A DNA stretch of 57,875 nucleotides, taken from assembly GCA_005776475.1 (NCBI GenBank), contig SXPB01000222.1:1-57875 (forward strand), read 5' to 3'. The DNA comes from Planctomycetia bacterium (GTDB taxonomy: Bacteria > Planctomycetota > UBA1135 > UBA2386). Numbering within the stretch: the first letter of the stretch is position 1; every line of letters starts with the position of its first letter. The notes below the pieces were generated by a model. That model ran no database searches, was not told the DNA's origin, and saw nothing but the letters and a program-made list of their open reading frames with translations. This document shows, piece after piece, positions 34,431 through 42,709 of this stretch. The translations under genes and the position numbers were made by a program.

Positions 34431-35477
34431 TCAGCGGGCCAGCGACTTCCTGGTCAACGCGCGCGATGCCTTGATCACTGCATCGGCGGCCTTGCCCGCC
34501 TGCTGGCATTCGAGCAGCGCCGACAACATCAGGGGCACGACGATGGTCGCGTCCGACTCGATGACGAACATCGGCGTGTCCTCGGTGAGCTTGTCCCAGG
34601 TGATCTTCTCGTTCGGCGTCGCTCCCGAGTACGACCCATACGAAGTCGTCGAATCGCTGATCTGGCAGAAGTAGGCCCACGGCTTCACCGGCTCCTGCAG
34701 GTCGTACTTGGTCGACGGCACGACGCAGATCGGGAAGTCGCCGGCGATGCCGCCGCCGATCTGGAAGAAGCCGACGCCCTTGCCCTTCGACAGAGCTTTG
34801 TAGTCGTCGTAGAGCTGCCCCATGTACTCGATGCCCGACTTGACGATGCTGGCGCTGCACTCGCCGGCCTTCACGTGCGACGCGAAGATGTTGCCGAAGG
34901 TCGAGTCCTCGTGGCCCGGCACCACGATCGGCAGGTTCGCCTTCGCCGCCGCCAGCAACCAGCACTCGTCGGGATTGCCCTCGAACGCCTTCGCCGGCAG
35001 CTTCTGGACCAGTTCGTAGAAGTACTCGTGCCAGAAGCGGCGCTCGCCGTTCGCGGTCGCCTGCTTCCACATCGGCACCAGGATCTTCTCGACCGCGCGA
35101 AACGCTTCGTCCTCGGGAATGCTGGTGTCGGTCACCCGCCGCATGCGCTGCTCGAGGATCTTGGTGTCGTCGTGCTTGGTGAAGTAGCGGTAGTCGGGGA
35201 AGTCCTTGTACGAGTGGTGCGCAACCAACCGGAACAGCGACTCCTCGAGGTTGGCGCCGGTCACCGACAAGCCGTGCACGAGGCCGGCGCGGATCGCTGG
35301 AGCCAGCGTGATGCCGAGCTGCGCCGACGACATCGCGCCGGCCATCGCCCAATACATGCGTCCACCGCTGCGCACGTGGTCCCAGTAGGCGAACAGGGCA
35401 TCGCGCGTGCTGCGCGCGTTGAAGTTCTTGTAGTTGCGAGCGACGAACTCGAGATACGGCAGTCCTGACGTGGCCAT
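34431..35477 (-). CDS. Deoxyhypusine synthase-family protein
   Basis: 348 residues. It follows the deoxyhypusine synthase fold: RMYWAMAGAMSSAQLGITLAPAIRAGLVHGLSVTGAN, then GIEYMGQLYDDY, GVGFFQIGGGIAGDFPICVVP, SGATPNEKITWDKL and SDATIVVPLML. The active-site lysine that carries the aminobutyl group is kept (K296 in TWDK, Lys329 in the human enzyme). In bacteria without eIF5A this family transfers the butylamine moiety of spermidine to a small amine, as in homospermidine-type reactions. The NAD-dependent cytoplasmic reaction is likely; the acceptor is unknown. No polyamine gene is next to it. Alternative: a true deoxyhypusine synthase, unlikely in bacteria. Confidence 0.82.
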   Translation of the reverse strand: MATSGLPYLEFVARNYKNFNARSTRDALFAYWDHVRSGGRMYWAMAGAMSSAQLGITLAPAIRAGLVHGLSVTGANLEESLFRLVAHHSYKDFPDYRYFTKHDDTKILEQRMRRVTDTSIPEDEAFRAVEKILVPMWKQATANGERRFWHEYFYELVQKLPAKAFEGNPDECWLLAAAKANLPIVVPGHEDSTFGNIFASHVKAGECSASIVKSGIEYMGQLYDDYKALSKGKGVGFFQIGGGIAGDFPICVVPSTKYDLQEPVKPWAYFCQISDSTTSYGSYSGATPNEKITWDKLTEDTPMFVIESDATIVVPLMLSALLECQQAGKAADAVIKASRALTRKSLAR

Positions 35478-35601
35478 GGGGCGGAATCAGATACCACACC
35501 GCCGCCTGCGAGTCGCTGGATGTCAGGCCCGGACGCAGCAGTCGTCCGTCTCGGTGACGCCGACGGATTGTCCGGCCCGGAGCGGGTCAGCCGGAAACGA
35601 A

Positions 35602-35637
35602 GACGGCCGCGTCACCCTCGCGGGTGACGCGGCCGTC
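35602..35637. terminator. Very strong terminator downstream of the exported protein gene
   Basis: A 16-bp perfect stem, GACGGCCGCGTCACCC / GGGTGACGCGGCCGTC, with a 4-nt loop that reads GCGA (a GNRA tetraloop) on the minus strand. It starts 25 bp past the minus-strand stop at 35663 and is followed by TTCGTTT, a partial U-tract. It is the strongest hairpin in the window and suggests a highly transcribed gene upstream. Confidence 0.85.
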
Positions 35638-35662
35638 ATTCGATTCGATCAGTCCGAGGCGA

Positions 35663-37300
35663 TCAGAAATCGCCGATCAGGCCGTCGATGCCGTTGCTCG
35701 TGATCGCACCGAACGCGTTCACCGGCGCGAGCGCGCCCGACGAAGCGTAGACGTGCAGGTTCAGCAGCGCCGGCAGGTTCGGAACCGCGAAGCTCCAGGA
35801 GTGGGACGGGCCAACCACGACCGCTGCGTTCAGCAGGTCGAGGTTGGCGCGCAGGCCACAGCCCGGCATGCCGATGAAGAACAGGTCGGCGATGTTCGGG
35901 TCGCTCAGGCCGATGATCTCGACGACGATCGTCGGGGCCGGAACGTTCGACGTGGTGAAGCCCCAGTTCGTGCCGATGATCGGACGGCTGGTGGCGGCCA
36001 TGGCGAGCGGCAGAACATCCGGTTGCGTCAGCAGGGTCGCGGTGGCCAGGTTGATCGAGCCCGGGTTTTGCGAAGCGCCCGGCGCGGTGACACCAACCAG
36101 GTGACCCGAGCCGAAGGTGCTCGTGGCGTTGGCATCGACGCTAACCCACACGATGCGGACGGCACCCGTGGCCAGGTCGAGTTGGAACTGGAGCGTGCTC
36201 GGGTTGACGATCTCGGGGTTCGCGTAGTTCTCAACAGCGTTGAAGGTGATGTAGAGCGTGCCGCCGATTTCCTCGGACTGAATCGGACCACTGCCAACTT
36301 CGGCCGCGTTGTAGTCGTGCCAGGCGTAGATGCCGCCGATCGTGCTGTTCAGGAAGCCGGCAGCCGTGGGCGTGTACGAGTTCGTGCCGGGGTAGTCCAA
36401 GAGGCCCGCGCCAAAGCCGATGATGGCGTTGCCGCTGATCTGCAGGGTGGCCTGCGGACCATACGGGGTGGACAGGGGCGACGTGGGCGTAACCGCGACG
36501 ACACCGTCGTCACCGGTGGTCAGAACCGTTGGCGCGACTGGCGTCACATACAGGCCGGCGGCAGCACCAGGAGCCCAGGCGCCGCTGTAGCCGTTAGCCG
36601 TCGGCGACAGGAACAGGACGTTGCCGCTGAGCGCCGCCGAGGCAGTCGTGGCGTTGGCGAATTGCTCGTAGAACGAGTTGTAGGCCGCAAGGCAGCCCGC
36701 ACCGGTCGTCGTGTTGGTCGCGAGCACGGTGCCGGCACCAGACGGGCAGTAGTTGACGCGGCCGTTCCACAGGCGTCCCGCCGTCGGCAGACCGAAGGTG
36801 GCAGCGAACGGGTACGACTTGCCGACACCAGCGGTGACCGAGATCGACGGGTCCGAACCGATCACGGTGTTGAGCTGGTTAACGCCCGTGGTGTAGGCGA
36901 CATTGGTCGCGAACCCAGCGTTCGAGGTGATGTAGAAACCCTGCGTCGCGCCGGGCAGGATCGTGACGCCGACCGCGACCGGAATCGGATCCAGCACCGG
37001 GAACGCGCCGTGGACCATGCCGTTGGCCGTGCCGACCAACGTCCAAGCGCCAGCGTTGCTCTCGAAGCCCGACCAACCGCCGGCCCTCGTGTAGATCTCG
37101 ACGTTGGAGGTGCCAGCGGCGAGGAAGCACTGGTCGAAGCTGCCGATGCTGACGGGGGCAGCCGAGTTGTTCACGACGTTGAACATCGTGCCCTTCTGGC
37201 CGTTGCCAGCAGTAGTGAGGGTGGTGACAGAGAAGCACTGGCCGAAGGCGCTACCGGCCAACAGCGCTGCGCTGAGCAGGGAAAGGGAGAGCTTTTGCAT
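35663..37300 (-). CDS. Exported protein of unknown function, probably abundant
   Basis: 545 residues from ATG at 37300 with a clear signal peptide (MQKLSLSLLSAALLAGSAFG). The mature protein is rich in Gly, Ala, Thr, Asn and Ser and predicted to be all beta. Segments such as WHDYNAAEVGSGPIQSEEIG and NYANPEIVNPSTLQFQLDLATGAVRIVW look like the surface lectin-like or nidogen-like pattern seen in exported planctomycete proteins. The C-terminus (SLLNLHVYASSGALAPVNAFGAITS...) is the PIP/L-type secretion-associated module that recurs here. Codon use is less GC-rich than the neighbours, and the exceptional terminator and stem-loop in the leader suggest high expression. No enzymatic motif. Function unknown. 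Confidence 0.65.
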   Translation of the reverse strand: MQKLSLSLLSAALLAGSAFGQCFSVTTLTTAGNGQKGTMFNVVNNSAAPVSIGSFDQCFLAAGTSNVEIYTRAGGWSGFESNAGAWTLVGTANGMVHGAFPVLDPIPVAVGVTILPGATQGFYITSNAGFATNVAYTTGVNQLNTVIGSDPSISVTAGVGKSYPFAATFGLPTAGRLWNGRVNYCPSGAGTVLATNTTTGAGCLAAYNSFYEQFANATTASAALSGNVLFLSPTANGYSGAWAPGAAAGLYVTPVAPTVLTTGDDGVVAVTPTSPLSTPYGPQATLQISGNAIIGFGAGLLDYPGTNSYTPTAAGFLNSTIGGIYAWHDYNAAEVGSGPIQSEEIGGTLYITFNAVENYANPEIVNPSTLQFQLDLATGAVRIVWVSVDANATSTFGSGHLVGVTAPGASQNPGSINLATATLLTQPDVLPLAMAATSRPIIGTNWGFTTSNVPAPTIVVEIIGLSDPNIADLFFIGMPGCGLRANLDLLNAAVVVGPSHSWSFAVPNLPALLNLHVYASSGALAPVNAFGAITSNGIDGLIGDF

Positions 37301-37331
37301 GGTTACTGGAGTGGAATCTAGACAAGGAGGA

Positions 37332-37348
37332 GCCGGCACAGTGCCGGC
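37332..37348. promoter_or_regulatory. Palindrome in the leader of the exported protein gene
   Basis: GCCGGCA-CAG-TGCCGGC, 7-bp perfect arms, 32-48 bp upstream of the start at 37300. It could be a 5' mRNA hairpin that protects the transcript, or an operator near the promoter. Confidence 0.4.
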
Positions 37349-37534
37349 GTGACACTTGCTCAGCTTAGCCCGCTACAGGGTTCGGTGGTTGAACGAAATC
37401 TCGCAAGCCCTGGCAATCAGGAGCATTACTGTCGCTGCACCGAAATGCTCGGGCGAGATCGTTCGGCAAAGTGATCCACCGAAGCGTCTCCGTATGCTGC
37501 GCCGCCCACTTCGAAACACCCCACGACACCTTCG

Positions 37535-39817
37535 ATGTCACTCCGCCGCGAAGGCCCGGTCACAGAACGACTTCTCAGCCTTCTGCGCCAACACCCGGGC
37601 GCCGATCCTGCCCGCACCGGCCCGCTCGACGAGCCGCTCGTTCCCTATTCGCCGATGACCCGCCGCCAGGCGGTCGCAATCTGGGAATCCGCGATCCAAT
37701 CGCGCCTGCAGGACCTGCTGTCGCGCGAGATGAAGGACAAGGGCCTCAGCTACTACACGATCGGCAGCGCCGGCCATGAAGCGAACGCGATCGTGGCAGC
37801 GCTGCTGCGTCCGACCGACACCGCATTCCTGCACTACCGCAGCGGCGCGTTCATGGCGGCGCGGTTGCGGCAAGGCCGCGGCGAGACTCCGTTCTTCGAC
37901 GCGATGCTGTCGTTCTGCGCGTCGGCCGAAGATCCGATCAGCGGCGGCCGGCACAAGGTGCTCGGTTCGCCGACCATGCACGTGCCGCCGCAGACCAGCA
38001 CGATCGCAAGCCATCTGCCGAAGGCGGTCGGCTTCGCGATGGCGCTGCAGCGGCTCGAACGCCAAGGCGTGCCGATCGAGGGTGGCGTGCCGTACGACGC
38101 GATCGTGTGGTGCAACTTCGGCGACGCGTCGATGAACCACGCCACCGCACAGGCCGGCTTCCACGCCGCCGGTGCCGCGGTGCTGCACAAGCAGCCGTGC
38201 CCGATCCTGTTCGGCTGCGAAGACAACGGCATCGGCATCAGCGTGCGCACGCCCGACGGCTTCGTCGCGCAGATGATGCAGCAGCGGCCGGGCATCCGGT
38301 ACTTCGCGTGCGACAGCCAGGACTTTCCCGGCGTGTGGGCAACCACCCGCGAAGCGATCGCCTGGGTGCGCGACCATCGGCGGCCTGCCTTCCTGCACAC
38401 AAAGACCGTGCGCTTGATGGGCCACGCCGGCAGCGACGTCGAAGCCAACCACATGCCGCTCGAGCAGATCGAGGCGAACGAACAGCGCGATCCCCTGCTC
38501 GCGTTCGCGGATCTGTTGGTGCGCAGCGGGGCGCTCACGCGCGAGCAGATCCTGGCGATCTACCACGACACCGACCGCCGCCTGCGCCGCGCCGCCGAAG
38601 AAGCGAGCCGGCGCAAGAAGCTGACGAACGTGGCCGACGTCACCGCGCCATTGCAGAAGCCGGTTGGCGCCGAGTTGCGACTGCAAGTCGCCGATCGCAC
38701 CACGCGAATGGCCGCGTTCGGCGGCAAGCTGCCCGAAGACGATGCGCGGCCGCGGCACCTCGCGTTCCGCATTCCGCAGGCGCTGACCGACATCCTGGCC
38801 GCGTACCCGAACGCGTTCCTGTTCGGTGAAGACGTGGCGAAGAAGGGCGGCGTCTACAACGCGACGCAGGGCCTGTTCGCGACCTTCGGCGGCGGCCGCG
38901 TGTTCAACACGATCCTCGACGAGACCACGATCCTCGGGCTGGCGCAGGGCATGGCGACGGCCGGCGCGTTGCCGTTCCCCGAGATCCAGTACCTCGCCTA
39001 CATCCACAACGCGCTCGACCAGATCCGTGGCGAAGCGGCGTCGCTGGAGTTCTTCAGCACCGGTCAAAGCGTGCGCGATCTGCCCGGCCAGTTCGCCAGC
39101 TACCGCAATCCGATGGTCGTGCGCATCGCCGGCCTCGCCTACCAGAAGGGCTTCGGCGGCCACTTCCATAACGACAACTCGGTCGGCGCCCTGCTCGACA
39201 TTCCCGGCATCCTGCTCGGCGTGCCGACGCGCGCCGACGACGCGGTGACGATGCTGCGGGCGATGACGGCAGCGGCGGCGGAACGCGGCAAGGTGTGCTT
39301 GTTCCTGGAACCGATCGCGCTCTACATGCAGAAGGACCTGCACGCGCCTAACGATGGCGCCTGGCAGTTCGGCTATCCGCCGCCCGAGAACGTGATGCCG
39401 ATCGGCGAAGGTCGCGTGTACGACGCTGGCGACGACGACCAGCTGGTGATCGTGACCTACGGCAACGGCCTGTGGATGTCGTTGCGGGTGGCGCAGCGGC
39501 TGCGCGAACGCGGCGTGAAGGCGCGCGTGTTCGACCTGCGCTGGCTGTCGCCGCTGCCGATCGCGCAGATCAAGGAGCATGTGCGCGCGACCGGCCGCTG
39601 CCTCGTTGTCGACGAATGCCGGCACACCCACGGCGGCCCGAGCCCGATGATCCTCACCGAACTCTGCCAGGACCCAGAGCTCGCCGGTTGCGTACTGCGC
39701 CGCGTCACCGCGATCGACAGCTACGTTCCGCTCGCCGCCGCCGCCAACCTGGTGCTGGTGCAGGAGCCCGACATCGAACGCGCGGCGCTGTCGCTGTGCG
39801 AGGAACGCGTGCGATGA
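37535..39817 (+). CDS. Fused E1 alpha-beta 2-oxoacid dehydrogenase
   Basis: 760 residues combining both E1 subunits. The N-terminal half (about 40-380) is the alpha part with the thiamine diphosphate motif GDASMNHATAQAGFHAAG...CEDNGIGIS (GDx...N). The C-terminal half (about 410-760) is the transketolase-like beta part, with LFGEDVAKKGGVYNATQGL, a central EIQYLAY and a transketolase C-terminal domain (ARVFDLRWLSPLPI, CLVVDECRHTHGG). It decarboxylates a branched-chain 2-oxoacid or pyruvate and passes the acyl group to a lipoyl E2. No E2 or E3 gene is next to it. Its stop overlaps the start of the acyltransferase gene as ATGA, so the two are coupled. The substrate is probably branched-chain, by analogy with fused forms. 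Confidence 0.82.
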   Translation: MSLRREGPVTERLLSLLRQHPGADPARTGPLDEPLVPYSPMTRRQAVAIWESAIQSRLQDLLSREMKDKGLSYYTIGSAGHEANAIVAALLRPTDTAFLHYRSGAFMAARLRQGRGETPFFDAMLSFCASAEDPISGGRHKVLGSPTMHVPPQTSTIASHLPKAVGFAMALQRLERQGVPIEGGVPYDAIVWCNFGDASMNHATAQAGFHAAGAAVLHKQPCPILFGCEDNGIGISVRTPDGFVAQMMQQRPGIRYFACDSQDFPGVWATTREAIAWVRDHRRPAFLHTKTVRLMGHAGSDVEANHMPLEQIEANEQRDPLLAFADLLVRSGALTREQILAIYHDTDRRLRRAAEEASRRKKLTNVADVTAPLQKPVGAELRLQVADRTTRMAAFGGKLPEDDARPRHLAFRIPQALTDILAAYPNAFLFGEDVAKKGGVYNATQGLFATFGGGRVFNTILDETTILGLAQGMATAGALPFPEIQYLAYIHNALDQIRGEAASLEFFSTGQSVRDLPGQFASYRNPMVVRIAGLAYQKGFGGHFHNDNSVGALLDIPGILLGVPTRADDAVTMLRAMTAAAAERGKVCLFLEPIALYMQKDLHAPNDGAWQFGYPPPENVMPIGEGRVYDAGDDDQLVIVTYGNGLWMSLRVAQRLRERGVKARVFDLRWLSPLPIAQIKEHVRATGRCLVVDECRHTHGGPSPMILTELCQDPELAGCVLRRVTAIDSYVPLAAAANLVLVQEPDIERAALSLCEERVR

Positions 39818-40821
39818 GCAAACCCACCGCGGTGTTGTTCTGCCCCGGGCGCGGCTCGTACGGCAAGGACGAGCTCGGTTTCGTCGGCCGCACCTTGCGC
39901 GATGGTCCGCTGACCGCCGCACTCGACGCCTGCGACGACTGGCGCCGTTCGCAGAGCCGCCCGACGCTGCGCGAGATCGACGGCGCCGAGAAGTTCCGGC
40001 CGGGGCTGCACCTCGACGGCGAGAACGCCGCCGAACTGATCTGGTTTGGCACGCTGGCGCACGCCGAGCAGTTGGCCGAGCGCTACGACATCATCGCGGT
40101 CGCCGGCAATTCGATGGGCTGGTACACGGCATTGCCGGCCAGCGGCGCACTCGATCCGGTGTCCGGCTGGCGCCTCGTCGCCACGATGGCGGCGTTGCAG
40201 AAGCAGGTGAAAGGCGGCCAGGTCCTGATGACGAACGTCAACGACGCCTGGCAGTCGTGCCTTGAACTGCGCATCGCCACGCTGGCGGTGGTCGATGCCC
40301 TGCGCGACCGCGGCCCGGACACCTACTGCGATTTCAGCATCCGGCTCGGCGGCCACGTCGTGCTCGCCGGCACCGAGCTGGCGGTGACCGAGATGCTGAC
40401 GCGACTGCCGAAGGCGAAGCTCGGCGACCGCGACTTCCCGTTCCGGCTGGCGGGGCACGGTCCGTTCCACACGCAGTTGTGCGCCCCGGTTTCGGAGCAG
40501 GCGCTGGCAACGCTGGCCAATCTGCCGATCACGACGCCGCGCTGCCACCTGATCGATGGCTTTGGCAACGTGCACTCGCCGTGGTCCGCCGACCCGCGTG
40601 AACTGCTGCGCTACACGCTGCGCGAGCAGGTGACGGAGACGTTCGACTTCACCGCCTGCGTGCGCACGGCGATGCGCGAGTTCCAGCCGGATGTGCTGCT
40701 GTGCGCCGGCCCGGGCGCTTCGCTGCGCGCGCCGGTCGGGCACGCGGTGCTTGCCGAGGGCTGGCGCGGCTTGCGCGACAAGCAGGCCCTGTTCGCCGCG
40801 AACGTCATCGCGACGGAGTGA
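39814..40821 (+). CDS. FabD-like acyltransferase, malonyl-type Arg apparently absent
   Basis: 335 residues from ATG at 39814 (ATGA overlap with the E1 gene). It has the acyl-CoA:ACP transacylase fold: nucleophile S100 in AVAGNSMGW (GHSxG in FabD; His is Asn here) and catalytic H219 in GHGPFHTQL. The segment that carries the malonyl-carboxylate-binding arginine in FabD (RLVxMRGxxMQ) reads WRLVATMAALQ, without that arginine. So it probably handles a simple acyl group rather than malonyl. Coupled to a fused E1 dehydrogenase, it could load the branched-chain or acetyl unit made by that enzyme onto a carrier protein. That last step is inference. Confidence 0.68.
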   Translation: MSKPTAVLFCPGRGSYGKDELGFVGRTLRDGPLTAALDACDDWRRSQSRPTLREIDGAEKFRPGLHLDGENAAELIWFGTLAHAEQLAERYDIIAVAGNSMGWYTALPASGALDPVSGWRLVATMAALQKQVKGGQVLMTNVNDAWQSCLELRIATLAVVDALRDRGPDTYCDFSIRLGGHVVLAGTELAVTEMLTRLPKAKLGDRDFPFRLAGHGPFHTQLCAPVSEQALATLANLPITTPRCHLIDGFGNVHSPWSADPRELLRYTLREQVTETFDFTACVRTAMREFQPDVLLCAGPGASLRAPVGHAVLAEGWRGLRDKQALFAANVIATE

Positions 40822-40839
40822 CGCGCCGCCATCCGCCGG

Positions 40840-42039
40840 TCAGTTGCCGACCACCAGCTGGGTCGCGGTGCCGAGTTCCAACGTGATCGCGGGAGTCGTG
40901 CCGACCGCCTGCATCGCCACCGTGAAGCCGAGCAGGATCGGATGGTTCGGCGTCGTCAGGTAGGCATCGACGCGACCGATGCGGTCCACGTTCTCGGCGG
41001 TCCACATGAACATCGTGGCAGGATCCAACAGCAACGTGCCGAGACTGGTCGTGATGCCTGGCGAAATCGAGTTCGCCGCGAGAATGCCGGATGGCCCCTG
41101 TTCGAGGGCCACCGATACCCGGACCGTGGTGCCGAGGCGCAACGGCGCGGCAGCCCAGATCTGCGGCTGGACGGCTTGCTTCAGGCTCGTCCAGCATTCG
41201 GGCGCTGCCAACGCCGTGGGCCCGATGCACTTCTCAAGTCCCTTCGAATCGATGCCGAGGTAGTGGCGCAGAAAGCCGGTGCTCACGCTCAACGCTCGCC
41301 GGAAGTACGGATCGTTGCTGCCGGACAAGCCGACCAGATTCATGTGGTCGCAGCCGGCGTTCATCACGTAGCAGGTCTTCAGGCCGTGCTGCGGTCGCGC
41401 CTCCGTGTAGTAGGGCAGCGAATGCACCCACCACGGCGTCACCGGGTCGCCACCGCCCACCGCGATGCCAAACGGAATCGTGACCTGCGCCGCCGAAGCT
41501 GCACCCGGATCGACCGGTGCAAAGGCGAAGGCGCAGCGATACCCGGGATTCGCAGCGAGCACGTTGGCGATGCAGCCGCCACCCATCGAATGCCCTGCGA
41601 GTGCGATGCGCTGCGGATCGATCGCACCGGCGAGGATGTGGTCGTCCTGCAAGTTGGCGGCGACCAGGCCGTGGAACACCGATTGCCCATCGAAGGTCAA
41701 CGCCTGGTGGTCCCAGATGCCGGTGTCGAGTTGCACGACGAGGAAGCCGGCGCGCGCCCACGCTTCGCCGAGGTTCTGGTAGTGCTGCCCCCACAAGCCG
41801 AATCCGTGCAACCACACAATGACTGGCCACCCGTTCGGATTCGGCGCCACCGGAGCATTCAAACCTCCGACGACGGACGGATAGACGAGATGCGTCTGCA
41901 CATACGTCGTGCCAAAGCCGGAGCCTTGGAGGAACGACGTGTCGTGGTGACCAACGGCCAGCGGCGCCTGCGCACGGCAGAACTCCGCCGCGAGGCCAAC
42001 AATGGACAGAGCGATGGCGACAGCTTGGGTGCGGATCAT
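40840..42039 (-). CDS. Exported alpha/beta hydrolase, polyesterase (cutinase/PETase)-like
   Basis: 399 residues from ATG at 42039 with a signal peptide (MIRTQAVAIALSIVGLAAEF). The catalytic triad is visible: S151 in AGHSMGGGC, D198 in VGGGDPVTPWW, and H232 in GCDHMN. The oxyanion loop is WLHGFG. The order and surroundings (GxSMGGG, then D with xPV..., HSLPYY, then a D/GxxH segment) match bacterial cutinase/PETase-type polyester hydrolases. After about residue 290 comes a beta-rich C-terminal module (LTTPNHPILLGFTVAMQAVG) like those in the beta-helix proteins. It probably hydrolyses polyester or long-chain esters outside the cell. Substrate not proven. Confidence 0.75.
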   Translation of the reverse strand: MIRTQAVAIALSIVGLAAEFCRAQAPLAVGHHDTSFLQGSGFGTTYVQTHLVYPSVVGGLNAPVAPNPNGWPVIVWLHGFGLWGQHYQNLGEAWARAGFLVVQLDTGIWDHQALTFDGQSVFHGLVAANLQDDHILAGAIDPQRIALAGHSMGGGCIANVLAANPGYRCAFAFAPVDPGAASAAQVTIPFGIAVGGGDPVTPWWVHSLPYYTEARPQHGLKTCYVMNAGCDHMNLVGLSGSNDPYFRRALSVSTGFLRHYLGIDSKGLEKCIGPTALAAPECWTSLKQAVQPQIWAAAPLRLGTTVRVSVALEQGPSGILAANSISPGITTSLGTLLLDPATMFMWTAENVDRIGRVDAYLTTPNHPILLGFTVAMQAVGTTPAITLELGTATQLVVGN

Positions 42040-42155
42040 GGGGGCGAGGTCCGGACACCATAGCCACGTGCGTTGAAGCGGCAAGCGACCATACGCAGCG
42101 GCAGCATTCGGCGCGCCGGATTCGAGTGCTGCGCGTGCGGGTCGTCGACGCCCGG

Positions 42156-42671
42156 TCAGCCGATTCCGTACCGCTCGCGCAGCACCGCGAGGTGATGCAA
42201 CTCGTGGCCTGCCAGGATCCAAACCAGGCTCCGCACGCTCGCCGGCTTGCCGTTCGCGGTGCCGCGCCGCGTCCATGCCAAGGCGTCGAAGCCGCGGAAC
42301 AGCGTCATCGTCGCGGCCCGAACGCTCGCGAATTCCGCGAGCACGTCTGTCAACCGTCGGCCGGAGGTGCCGTCGTTGGCTGCGTAGAGGTTCTCGTCGA
42401 AGCCTGGCAACGAAGCGGTTTCGCCGCGGGCGATGCACATCGCGCGATACCCGAACAGCCGTTCGCCATCGACCACATGCTGCAGCACGCTCTTCACGGT
42501 CCACTTGCCCGGCGCATAGGCGAAGTCGCCCTTGGCTTCCGTCACCTTGGCGAACAAGGACGCCGTGACGCGGACCTGCCGTTCGAGGTGCGCGAGCACA
42601 TCGCCCGCGGGAACGCGATCGAGGTAGGCCTGGAAAGCGGGAGCGTACTCCGTGGGATCGGGCCGTTGCAT
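42156..42671 (-). CDS. DinB/YfiT-family metal-binding protein
   Basis: 171 residues from ATG at 42671 (MQRPDPTEY). A four-helix bundle protein with the three metal-binding histidines of the DinB family: one in LQHVVDGER, two in AGHELHHLAVL. Members include thiol-dependent transferases (bacillithiol or mycothiol) and stress-induced proteins; no specific role can be assigned. No signal peptide. It lies 38 bp downstream of a pentahaem cytochrome gene on the same strand. Confidence 0.8.
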   Translation of the reverse strand: MQRPDPTEYAPAFQAYLDRVPAGDVLAHLERQVRVTASLFAKVTEAKGDFAYAPGKWTVKSVLQHVVDGERLFGYRAMCIARGETASLPGFDENLYAANDGTSGRRLTDVLAEFASVRAATMTLFRGFDALAWTRRGTANGKPASVRSLVWILAGHELHHLAVLRERYGIG

Positions 42672-42709
42672 GGCGTCAGCGAACGCCACCGTCGATCGGC
42701 GCGCAAGCT

